DNA of 38,987 nucleotides. Source: JALZVT01 sp964611345. GTDB lineage: Bacteria > Pseudomonadota > Gammaproteobacteria > Pseudomonadales > Azotimanducaceae. The stretch spans positions 1 to 38,987 of the forward strand of contig CAZSYU010000035.1 of NCBI GenBank assembly GCA_964611345.1, written 5' to 3'. The position numbers were made by a program, and so were the translations under genes. The notes beneath the pieces were generated by a model. That model saw only the letters and a program-made list of their open reading frames with translations, was not told the origin of the DNA and did no database searches. The stretch's first letter is position 1. Each line of letters starts with the position of its first letter. Below are positions 15,574 to 22,517 of this stretch, in pieces.

Positions 15574-16764
15574 ATGGATAGCCCAACACCGACATCACCC
15601 CTAATCAACGATGCTACGCGCCTGATGGCGATTACAGCTCGTCCGGCAGCAGTGATGGAGCGTGGTGCAGGCAGCTATTTATGGGATGAAGCGGGCAAGC
15701 GCTATCTCGACTTCATCCAGGGTTGGGCAGTGAATAGTCTGGGTCATGCGCCGGCCGAGATTACGACTGCGCTGCTGCAGCAAAGTCAGCAACTGATAAC
15801 GCCTAGCCCTGCGTTGCACAATCGACCACAGTTTGAACTCGCGGCGCTGCTCACGGACAACAGCGCCTTCGCCCAGGTGCACTTTACAAACTCTGGCGCA
15901 GAGGCCAACGAAGCCGCTGTTAAACTCGCGCGCAAGTGGGGTCAACAGCACAAGCCAGGTGCGCAGCAGATAATTACCACCCACAATGCGTTTCACGGTC
16001 GTACACTTGCCATGATGTCAGCCAGTGGCAAACCAGGTTGGGACACCATGTACCCACCCATGCCGGCCGGTTTTCAGCATGTGCCCTTTGGTGACATTGA
16101 CGCGCTGCGAAGTGCAGTAGACCAAAATACGCTGGCTGTGATGCTTGAGCCTATTCAGGGCGAAGCTGGCGTTGTGGTGCCTCCGCCTGGCTATTTGCGC
16201 GAACTGCGCGAGTTCACCCACCACCACAACGTGCTGCTTATTCTTGATGAGGTGCAAACCGGCATAGGCAGAACAGGCCACCTGTACGCGCACGAACACG
16301 AGGGCATCGTTCCCGACATTATGACCCTGGGCAAGGGCATTGGTGGGGGTGTGCCGCTTGCAGCGGTGCTGGCAACTGAGGAAGCGTGTTGTTTTGAGTA
16401 CGGCAACCAGGGCGGAACTTACAACGGCAACCCACTGATGACTGCCGTTGGCAAGAGTGTTGTAGAAACCGTCTTGGCGCCTGGGTTTCTGGACAGCGTG
16501 CGTGCGCGAGAGGTGCAACTGCGAGCCGGATTGGCCGAGATAGCGGAAGAATTTCAACTCGGTGAGGTGCGTGGGCAAGGGCTGCTGTACGCGCTGGAAT
16601 TGCCAGCGGGTAATGCGGCTGCCGTATGCGATCAGGCCTTTAAGCTTGGGTTGTTGCTTAATCCTGCGCGGCCAGACACGTTACGCTTTATGTCTTCCCT
16701 GCGGGTTTCTGTTGATGAAGTGCGTGAGATGTTGGAGTTATTGCACAGTGCGCTCAAAATCTAG
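15574..16764 (+). CDS. Class III (PLP) aminotransferase, acetylornithine-transaminase-like
   Basis: A 396-residue fold-type I, class III aminotransferase. The motifs are in order: GSYLWDEAGKRYLDFIQGWAV, FTNSGAEANEAAVKLAR (phosphate-binding region), HNAFHGRTLAMMSASG, EPIQGEAGVV, LLILDEVQTGIGRTG and TLGKGIGGGVPLAAV with the PLP lysine at K254. GTYNGNPL and a short C-terminal domain follow. Length and motifs fit the ArgD/succinyldiaminopimelate group. Related transaminases with similar motifs act on other omega-amines, so the assignment to arginine synthesis is not certain, and no other arg genes are near. The start at ATG 15574 is preferred because GAGG is at 15562-15565; the open frame upstream is unlike the family. 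Confidence 0.9.
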   Translation: MDSPTPTSPLINDATRLMAITARPAAVMERGAGSYLWDEAGKRYLDFIQGWAVNSLGHAPAEITTALLQQSQQLITPSPALHNRPQFELAALLTDNSAFAQVHFTNSGAEANEAAVKLARKWGQQHKPGAQQIITTHNAFHGRTLAMMSASGKPGWDTMYPPMPAGFQHVPFGDIDALRSAVDQNTLAVMLEPIQGEAGVVVPPPGYLRELREFTHHHNVLLILDEVQTGIGRTGHLYAHEHEGIVPDIMTLGKGIGGGVPLAAVLATEEACCFEYGNQGGTYNGNPLMTAVGKSVVETVLAPGFLDSVRAREVQLRAGLAEIAEEFQLGEVRGQGLLYALELPAGNAAAVCDQAFKLGLLLNPARPDTLRFMSSLRVSVDEVREMLELLHSALKI

Positions 16765-16838
16765 CCGGGTGACAGCGCCCGCCTCTAGGAGTAGTTTCTG
16801 GTCAGGCTGGCCGTTAACTGCCCCGGAGGTATTTTCCG

Positions 16839-17477
16839 ATGACCGACAAAGACTCGACTTCGAATTTGCAAGAACCGATTGACCAGCAGATTCACGAGCT
16901 CGAAATGAAGCTGTACGAACAAACACTGGCGTTGAACGAGCTCCGCAAGCAGGCCTCAGCAACCGAGGTGCCGAACTACGAGTTTGCAACTCAGGCAGGC
17001 CACACAACCCTGCTCGACCTGTTTGCTGACAACGACAAGCTGCTCGTGATCCACAACATGGGGGAGGCCTGTCGCTACTGTACGTTGTGGGGTGATGGCT
17101 TCAATGGGTTGATCGATCATCTGGAGTCAGCGATGTCGGTGGTGCTGGTGTCGAAAGACGATCCCGCTACCCAGCGCAAGTTTGCAAACTCACGTGGTTG
17201 GCAATTTCGGCTGGCGTCACATGGTGGTGGTAAATACATCATCGAACAATCCGCCCAACAAGGCTCGGCAAACATGCCTGGTGCGGTGGTGTATGAGCGC
17301 GAGGGCGATAAAATACTGCGTCGCGGCGCCAGCGTGTTTGGTCCCGGTGATCTCTACAGTCCCATGTGGAACCTGTTGGGTTTGGCGGGCATGACAGAAG
17401 CTGACTGGACGCCGCAATTCAGATATTGGTTGCCGCCGAAAAAACTCGATGATGGTGGCGAGAACGTTTTAGGTTGA
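16839..17477 (+). CDS. DUF899-family thioredoxin-like protein
   Basis: 212 residues. A charged helix at about 10-40, possibly a coiled coil, precedes a thioredoxin-like domain. The pattern LLDLFADNDKLLVIHNM, then CRYC (C78-C81), then LWGDGFNGL matches the DUF899 family, where this region corresponds to a redox-type CxxC. Further matching strands are MSVVLVSKDD, the FRLASHGGG loop and VYEREGDKILRRG, ending with GPGDLYSPMWNLLGL. GGAGG (16825-16829) supports ATG 16839. The biochemical role of the family is not established; redox or detoxification is inference. The outer-membrane DUF2490 gene follows after six nt, so the two are probably co-expressed. Confidence 0.85.
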   Translation: MTDKDSTSNLQEPIDQQIHELEMKLYEQTLALNELRKQASATEVPNYEFATQAGHTTLLDLFADNDKLLVIHNMGEACRYCTLWGDGFNGLIDHLESAMSVVLVSKDDPATQRKFANSRGWQFRLASHGGGKYIIEQSAQQGSANMPGAVVYEREGDKILRRGASVFGPGDLYSPMWNLLGLAGMTEADWTPQFRYWLPPKKLDDGGENVLG

Positions 17478-17483
17478 TGGTGT

Positions 17484-18158
17484 ATGCGCAGTACAAGAGT
17501 TCTCCGTTTCCTGTTTTTGGCTGTACTAGTTGTAGCAGCAAGCCCCAGAGTCTTTGCTGACGATACTCAATTGTGGAGTGCGATCGCCATGACCGGCATG
17601 ACCAGCACCGATCGGCTACTGTTATGGTTCGACGGCCATGCTCGATTTAGCGACGACGCCGGCCGGCTTGGCACCTCCATTATTCGCCCGGCACTGGGTT
17701 GGCGTGTATCAGATCGCCTGAGTCTGTGGGGTGGCTACGCCCGCGTGACCTCACACCCCGGTGAAAACATTGATGAAGATCGGATCTGGCAGCAGGCAAC
17801 CTATCCAATAGGCACGTTCTTTGGTGGCCAACTGTCGGGCCGTACCCGCTTGGAACAGCGGTTTCGCGACACTGATAATGATGTCGGTGTTCGGGCGCGG
17901 CAATTTTTTCGCTGGGCGCGAAGATTTAAGGAGTCGGATTTTTCCTTTGTGTTGTGGAATGAGACCTTTGTGTCACTAAACGACACCGAATTTGGTCAGC
18001 GCAAAGGCTTTGGGCAAAATCGTGCGTTTGTCGGTTTCGCCTGGCATGCGAGCCGCATATTGCGGGCTGAAGCGGGCTACCTTAACAACGTTATTGATGT
18101 CCCCGGCAGCAATCCCGTAAACAACAACTTTTCAATCACGTTGTTTGTTTCCCAGTGA
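17484..18158 (+). CDS. DUF2490-like outer-membrane beta-barrel protein
   Basis: 224 residues with a signal peptide (FLFLAVLVVAASPRVFA, cut near residue 25). The mature part is rich in amphipathic strands with aromatic ends: LLLWFDGHARF, RPALGWRVSDRLSLWGGYARV, RTRLEQRFRDTD and a terminal SITLFVSQ. This pattern, with the repeated RLEQRF and WNE elements, is typical of the DUF2490 family of small outer-membrane barrels of unknown function. It starts six nt after the DUF899 gene and has no good ribosome-binding site, suggesting coupling. The gene ends six nt from the end of the convergent esterase gene. Confidence 0.8.
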   Translation: MRSTRVLRFLFLAVLVVAASPRVFADDTQLWSAIAMTGMTSTDRLLLWFDGHARFSDDAGRLGTSIIRPALGWRVSDRLSLWGGYARVTSHPGENIDEDRIWQQATYPIGTFFGGQLSGRTRLEQRFRDTDNDVGVRARQFFRWARRFKESDFSFVLWNETFVSLNDTEFGQRKGFGQNRAFVGFAWHASRILRAEAGYLNNVIDVPGSNPVNNNFSITLFVSQ

Positions 18159-18164
18159 GCGCTT

Positions 18165-19076
18165 TTAAGGCGTTACGCGATCAAAGAACTTACCCATTGA
18201 GCTCAGCGCCTGTGCAGATTCAGGCAATTGCGGCTGGTTTTGAAACACGTGAAAACCACCGTCGAATATTTCCAGCTCGACACTCACGCCGGCCGCTTCA
18301 GCGGCTGTTGCCAGCCGAGTGGAGTCGTCCAGCAAGACCTCAAAGTCGCCGACCTGAATAAGCAGCGGCGGCAAACCTGCTAGATCCCCGAACAAAGGCG
18401 AGATGAGCGGGTTGGCTGCGTCATCTTTGCCGACGTAGGTATCCGCCATGGGTTGCAGCAACTCAGGCGAAATCATCGGATCGACCTCGGCGCGAGTTTT
18501 GATGCTCTCACCCGTTGCGGTGAGATCTGACCAGGGCGACAACAACATGGCGCCCGCGGGTAGTGGTTTGCCTGCGGCCTTCAGTGCCAACATGCACGCA
18601 AGCGCAAGACCACCGCCGGCGGAATCGCCCGCCAGTACAATTGCCTCCGGCTTAATGCCCTGTTCAATTAATCGCTCGTAACTTGCGACGGCGTCGTCCA
18701 CCGCAGCGGGGAAGGGATTTTCTGGTGCCAACCGGTAATCGACACCAAGTACGGGCGCTCGACAGGACGCCGCGATGCGCCCCATCAGTTCGGCATGAGT
18801 ATCGAGCGAACCCAACACATAGCCACCGCCATGCAGATACAGCACGCCGCGATCGTTGCGTGCTTCGGCAACACCTATATGGCACAAACCAATGCCGTCT
18901 TTCTCGAAATCAGCGCGGGTGGCGCCTGCGGGTAGGGGCAGCGCGCCCGCATTCATGCCTTCGCGCATGGCGGCCACATCGACAGTGTCGCCGGCAAACA
19001 TTTCTGCCTCGCGAATCGCCTGGGCGGTCGCCTGCATTTCCGGGCTACCCTCTTTGCCGTTCACTGTGCCTGGCAT
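18165..19076 (-). CDS. Alpha/beta hydrolase, hormone-sensitive-lipase (HSL) family esterase
   Basis: 303 residues. The oxyanion-hole motif HGGGYVLGS begins at H82, VDYRLAPENPFPA follows, and the nucleophile elbow is GDSAGGG with S152. The acid is in the segment GDFEVLLDD (244-251) and the catalytic His is H276 in GGFHVFQ. These are the signatures of bacterial HSL-type (family IV) carboxylesterases, which cleave short acyl esters. There is no signal peptide, so it is cytoplasmic. ATG 19076 has AGGAG seven nt upstream; the longer frame back to 19139 is unsupported. It is divergent from the small membrane protein, with a 128-nt regulatory gap containing an 8-bp inverted repeat. Confidence 0.92.
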   Translation of the reverse strand: MPGTVNGKEGSPEMQATAQAIREAEMFAGDTVDVAAMREGMNAGALPLPAGATRADFEKDGIGLCHIGVAEARNDRGVLYLHGGGYVLGSLDTHAELMGRIAASCRAPVLGVDYRLAPENPFPAAVDDAVASYERLIEQGIKPEAIVLAGDSAGGGLALACMLALKAAGKPLPAGAMLLSPWSDLTATGESIKTRAEVDPMISPELLQPMADTYVGKDDAANPLISPLFGDLAGLPPLLIQVGDFEVLLDDSTRLATAAEAAGVSVELEIFDGGFHVFQNQPQLPESAQALSSMGKFFDRVTP

Positions 19077-19116
19077 CGCTTTGCTCCTGAATCTGAATTG
19101 GTTGGTGATATCGCTT

Positions 19117-19166
19117 GATACTACGCTGCTCGGTGACAATGGGAAAATGTGTACTGCAGTAGTATC
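19117..19166. promoter_or_regulatory. Inverted repeat in the esterase/membrane-protein divergent region
   Basis: GATACTAC (19117-19124) and GTAGTATC (19159-19166) are perfect inverse copies 42 bp apart, about four helical turns. The second overlaps the palindrome TACTGCAGTA (19152-19161). This is a candidate operator for a dimeric regulator of the divergent genes. Confidence 0.4.
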
Positions 19167-19204
19167 GTGGCGGTACTTTGTGGCCTGTGTGCCGGGAACA
19201 ATCT

Positions 19205-19714
19205 ATGGACTCACTGCTTAACTGGCTTGCCCAAACCAAAGTGCTCTGGGTGACCTTTATCTTGACGGTGGTGGCGAGTGTGGCCTTTGTCATGCTGGCG
19301 GGTCAGGTCAATGGCCACTTTATGGACGAGGCGTTGACAGAGGCGGCTGCGCTTGAAACCCTGAATGGGCTTTCGAGTGACCAAAAGAGTTTTCACTTTT
19401 GGGTTACCGCTTTGCTCGATACCCTCTATCCGCTCGTGTACGGCAGCTTTTTTGCCGGCATGGTTGCACGCCTTGCAGGCAGCATGCGCAGTTGGGCCGT
19501 ATGGCCTGGTCTCATTGGGGTGGACTGTGACTATGTAGAGAACATCACCCAGTTACTTGCGCTGGCGGATGATCCAAGCTGGCTATTTTTGAAAGATGTC
19601 GTAACGCCCATAAAGATGGGTGGGATTGGCATTAGTCTGTTGTTAATCGCAGTGTTTGGAGTGCTCGCGTTTATTCGACGCCAATCTGAAGAAGACGAGC
19701 CAAGCGTTGGCTAA
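19205..19714 (+). CDS. Small integral membrane protein of unknown function
   Basis: 169 residues with a Leu/Val-rich membrane helix at about 13-33, one or two helices at about 70-100 (ALLDTLYPLVYGSFFAGMVARL), and a helix at about 140-162 before a charged cytoplasmic tail (RRQSEEDE). The segment GVDCDYVENITQLLAL, between helices, is the most conserved-looking part. I do not recognise a named family. ATG 19205 starts just before the first helix; a weak GGGA lies at -10. The stop overlaps the end of the convergent GNAT gene by four bases. Expression probably comes from the divergent region shared with the esterase. Confidence 0.75.
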   Translation: MDSLLNWLAQTKVLWVTFILTVVASVAFVMLAGQVNGHFMDEALTEAAALETLNGLSSDQKSFHFWVTALLDTLYPLVYGSFFAGMVARLAGSMRSWAVWPGLIGVDCDYVENITQLLALADDPSWLFLKDVVTPIKMGGIGISLLLIAVFGVLAFIRRQSEEDEPSVG

Positions 19715-20163
19715 GTATTCAGAACAGCGCTGCTGATGAGTTCTTTGGTTAACACACAGTCAGCGTTGGTTTGTTCTATTAATTGCCAACCCAGATTGCT
19801 GTAGAGCGCGGGTATTTGGGTGTACACGAACAAGGTTTCGATGCGCTGCTGTCGAGCTGAATTCTCTGCGAGTGCAATAAGGGCCGAGCCGATGCGCTGA
19901 CCTCGATACTGTGGATCGACATATACCGCGTTGATCCACACACCAACCTGGTCAGATTTCGGAGAATCAAAGGTGGAGAATACCAAACCACCCTGCAGCT
20001 GGTTGTCTGTATTGAATGCCAGGAGCGGGTCAGGCACGACAATACCGGGATGATTACCTTCGAACGGATCAATCTTGCCCCACTGCGCCAGAAACCACTC
20101 CCGTAACTGAGGCAGGTGTTCGGCCACCTGTTCGCCGCTTCTGATTTTGGTTCCGGTTCTCAT
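19711..20163 (-). CDS. GNAT-family N-acetyltransferase
   Basis: About 150 residues. The acetyl-CoA binding signature is VYVDPQYRGQRIGSALIALAE (Q/RxxGxG/A type), preceded by the beta-4 strand VGVWINAVYV and followed by RIETLFVYTQ, YSNLGWQLIEQ and a final strand. This covers the complete GNAT core. The start is uncertain: ATG at 20163, 20190 and 20229 are in frame and none has a good ribosome-binding site. I chose the one that begins just before the first recognisable strand. The acceptor substrate is unknown. It is divergent from the CNT nucleoside transporter at 20330. Confidence 0.8.
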   Translation of the reverse strand: MRTGTKIRSGEQVAEHLPQLREWFLAQWGKIDPFEGNHPGIVVPDPLLAFNTDNQLQGGLVFSTFDSPKSDQVGVWINAVYVDPQYRGQRIGSALIALAENSARQQRIETLFVYTQIPALYSNLGWQLIEQTNADCVLTKELISSAVLNT

Positions 20164-20274
20164 CTGGTATCCAGCCCTGCCTTTATCCATGGGGGACTCG
20201 GTAACTACACTCGCGCCAATATAGGCCATTCTGGGAAATTCTGGCCTGGGTGGAGCGAGCGCGTTCCGGGTTAT

Positions 20275-20315
20275 GGAGTCTGTCACAAGTATGAGACAGT
20301 AGCGTTTTGGACTCC
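20275..20315. promoter_or_regulatory. Nested inverted repeats before the CNT transporter
   Basis: GGAGTC (20275-20280) pairs with GACTCC (20310-20315), and inside it CTGTC (20280-20284) pairs with GACAG (20295-20299). The structure ends 15 nt before the TTG start of the transporter. It could be a regulatory leader hairpin or an operator. There is no U-run and no known riboswitch motif. Confidence 0.35.
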
Positions 20316-20329
20316 TTGAGGGCCGCATC

Positions 20330-21559
20330 TTGAGCGCGCTTATCTGCCTGTTGGGAATTGCCGTTCTGGTCGGAATTGCCTTCGCCAGTTCAGTCAATCG
20401 GTCTGCTGTAAACTGGCGTACGGTAGGCTTTGCGCTGTTGTTGCAGGCTCTGCTGGGTGCATTGGTGCTGTATGTGCCGGTCGGCCGGCTATTGCTCGAG
20501 ACGCTTACTCAGGGTGTTGGCCAGATTCTGGGCTACGCGAAAGATGGCATCGCCTTCATGTTTGGCGACATGGCCTACTCCGACAAAATGGGTTTCATCT
20601 TTGCGTTTCAGGTGTTGCCTGCAATCATCTTCTTCTCTTCATTGATTTCCATTCTCTATTACGTCGGGGTGATGCAATGGATTGTGCGCTTTATAGGCGG
20701 TGGCCTTAGCAAGCTGTTGCGCACCACCCCGGAAGAATCTCTGGCGTCAGCCACCAATATATTTGTCGGTCAGACCGAAGCGCCCATCGCGATTCGACCC
20801 TATCTTTCGCGCATGACGAGTTCGGAGCTATTTGCCGTCATGGTGTGCGGGCTGTGTTCCGTAGCGGGTGCCACCATGGCGGGTTACGTGGCCATTGGTG
20901 TTGATCTCAAATATTTGATTGCGGCGAGTTTCATGGCCGCACCCGGTGGGCTCGCAATGGCCAAGCTGGTATTGCCGGCCACTACCGATGATACGCGCGG
21001 GTTGCCTGAAGAAGTCGATGAAACAGAAGACGAAACCCCCGCCAACGTGTTTGATGCCGCAGCGCAGGGTGCTACCAATGGCATGATGCTGGCGGTGAAC
21101 GTGGGTGCCATGCTCATTGCGTTTGTTGCCATCATTGCCATGTTCAATGGTGGCCTTGGTTGGCTCGGGTCACTGGTTGGGTTTGCCGACGTTAGTATAG
21201 AAGGTCTGCTTGGTTATGTGTTCAGCCCCATTGCCTGGTTAATTGGAGTGCCCTGGGCGGAGGCAACCCAGGCGGGCAGCTACATCGGCCAAAAACTGGT
21301 GCTTAATGAATTTCTTGCCTACATTAATCTGGTGGCAAATGGGGAATCGTTAAGTGTTCACACACGTGCGGTGGTAACCTTTGCGCTGTGTGGTTTTGCC
21401 AACTTTTCATCCATCGCTATTCTGTTAGGTGGGTTGGGGGTAATGGCACCAACGCGGCGTGCTGAGATTGCCAGGTTGGGCATGCGTGCGCTCCTTGCTG
21501 CGACCCTTGCTAATCTTATGAGTGCAGCCATCGCCAGCTTTTTTCTGCATCTTGCGTAA
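20330..21559 (+). CDS. Concentrative nucleoside transporter (NupC/CNT family)
   Basis: 409 residues, almost entirely hydrophobic. N-terminal helices are followed by the CNT gate and core segments: MGFIFAFQVLPAIIFFSSL, GQTEAPIAIRPYL (nucleoside/Na-binding hairpin), SELFAVMVCGL, then SVAGATMAGYVAIG and ISFMAAPGGLAMAKL-like signatures. The C-terminal core has GSYIGQKLVLNEFLAY and CGFANFSSIAILLGGLG. These are the diagnostic motifs of cation-coupled nucleoside importers of the inner membrane. The start is TTG 20330 with GAGGG at 20318-20322. It is followed after 19 nt by the 2OG oxygenase gene, and so may belong to the same operon, which would suggest import of a nucleoside-like substrate. Confidence 0.93.
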   Translation: MSALICLLGIAVLVGIAFASSVNRSAVNWRTVGFALLLQALLGALVLYVPVGRLLLETLTQGVGQILGYAKDGIAFMFGDMAYSDKMGFIFAFQVLPAIIFFSSLISILYYVGVMQWIVRFIGGGLSKLLRTTPEESLASATNIFVGQTEAPIAIRPYLSRMTSSELFAVMVCGLCSVAGATMAGYVAIGVDLKYLIAASFMAAPGGLAMAKLVLPATTDDTRGLPEEVDETEDETPANVFDAAAQGATNGMMLAVNVGAMLIAFVAIIAMFNGGLGWLGSLVGFADVSIEGLLGYVFSPIAWLIGVPWAEATQAGSYIGQKLVLNEFLAYINLVANGESLSVHTRAVVTFALCGFANFSSIAILLGGLGVMAPTRRAEIARLGMRALLAATLANLMSAAIASFFLHLA

Positions 21560-21578
21560 CGGAAAGTCGTCCCGCGTT

Positions 21579-22517
21579 ATGACCAAAGAGATCCCAGTAC
21601 TAGACATCGCGGGCATGCAAGACAATCCGGGGCTTATTGCAGAGCACGGCCGGGCTTATGAAGAGTTTGGTTTTTGCGGCATTGTTGGGCACGGGATAAG
21701 CGATGCGGTTATTGATAACGCTTATGCTGCCGTGCGTGAATTTTTTGCGCTACCGCTCGCCGAAAAAGAGTTGAGCACGGCTGGTGCGGGCGGGGCAAGG
21801 GGCTACACCCAGTTTGGTATCGAAACCGCAAAAAACTATCCGCATCCTGACCTAAAAGAATTTTGGCATGTTGGGCGTGAACTACCGGCGGGTACCGAGC
21901 GGCACCCCAGCCTGTTTCCAAACGTGTGGCCAGACCAGATCGCAGGTTTTAAGGAGCGCGTTTATCCTTTATTCGAAGCACTTGATGAGCTGGGCCATCA
22001 AGTACTCGAAGCATTAACCCTATACCTTGATTTGCCGCTCGATTTTTTCCGTGCCACCGGCAACGTCGGTAACTCAATTTTGCGCCCGGTGCATTACCCG
22101 CCAATAGATGAGCGCGATACACCTTCCCTTCGGGCAGCACCGCATGAAGATATCAACCTGATTACGCTGTTGGTTGGTTCTGAAGAGCCGGGTCTTGAGA
22201 TTCTGACGCGCGGTGGCGACTGGATTCCGGTGAGTACATTGCCCGGCACCATCGTGGTTAACATCGGCGACATGATGCAGCGGCTGACAAACCATGTACT
22301 GCCGTCAACAACGCATCGGGTGGTGAATTCGCCGACGGCGTACCACGGTGAATCGCGCTATTCCATTCCCTATTTCTGGCATCCCAATCCAGACTTCGAG
22401 ATTGCCACGTTGCCGAGCTGTGTAACCGATGACAACCCCAATCGTTACGCCGAGTCTATTACGGCGGACGAGTATCTGACTGAGCGGCTGATCGAAATCG
22501 GTTTGCTGAAAGACTAA
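21579..22517 (+). CDS. Isopenicillin-N-synthase-like Fe(II)/2-oxoglutarate oxygenase
   Basis: 312 residues of the IPNS/2OG-FeII oxygenase group. The N-terminal part (IPVLDIA, YEEFGFCGIVGHGIS) is the non-haem dioxygenase N-terminal domain. The facial triad is H189-x-D191 (HEDINLITLL) and H246 (TTHRVVN), and the 2-oxoglutarate-binding R260-x-S262 is in SRYSIPYF. All catalytic positions are intact. The enzymes hydroxylate, desaturate or demethylate small molecules; the substrate is unknown. The stop codon TAA directly abuts the ATG of the dehydrogenase (22518), so the two are translationally linked. A GGAAAG lies 12 nt before the start. Confidence 0.9.
   Translation: MTKEIPVLDIAGMQDNPGLIAEHGRAYEEFGFCGIVGHGISDAVIDNAYAAVREFFALPLAEKELSTAGAGGARGYTQFGIETAKNYPHPDLKEFWHVGRELPAGTERHPSLFPNVWPDQIAGFKERVYPLFEALDELGHQVLEALTLYLDLPLDFFRATGNVGNSILRPVHYPPIDERDTPSLRAAPHEDINLITLLVGSEEPGLEILTRGGDWIPVSTLPGTIVVNIGDMMQRLTNHVLPSTTHRVVNSPTAYHGESRYSIPYFWHPNPDFEIATLPSCVTDDNPNRYAESITADEYLTERLIEIGLLKD

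Noticed and set aside
16018..16578. 186-codon frame on the minus strand
   Set aside because: It lies wholly inside the aminotransferase gene, which has all family motifs; the minus frame has an implausible His/Gln-rich composition and no domain.
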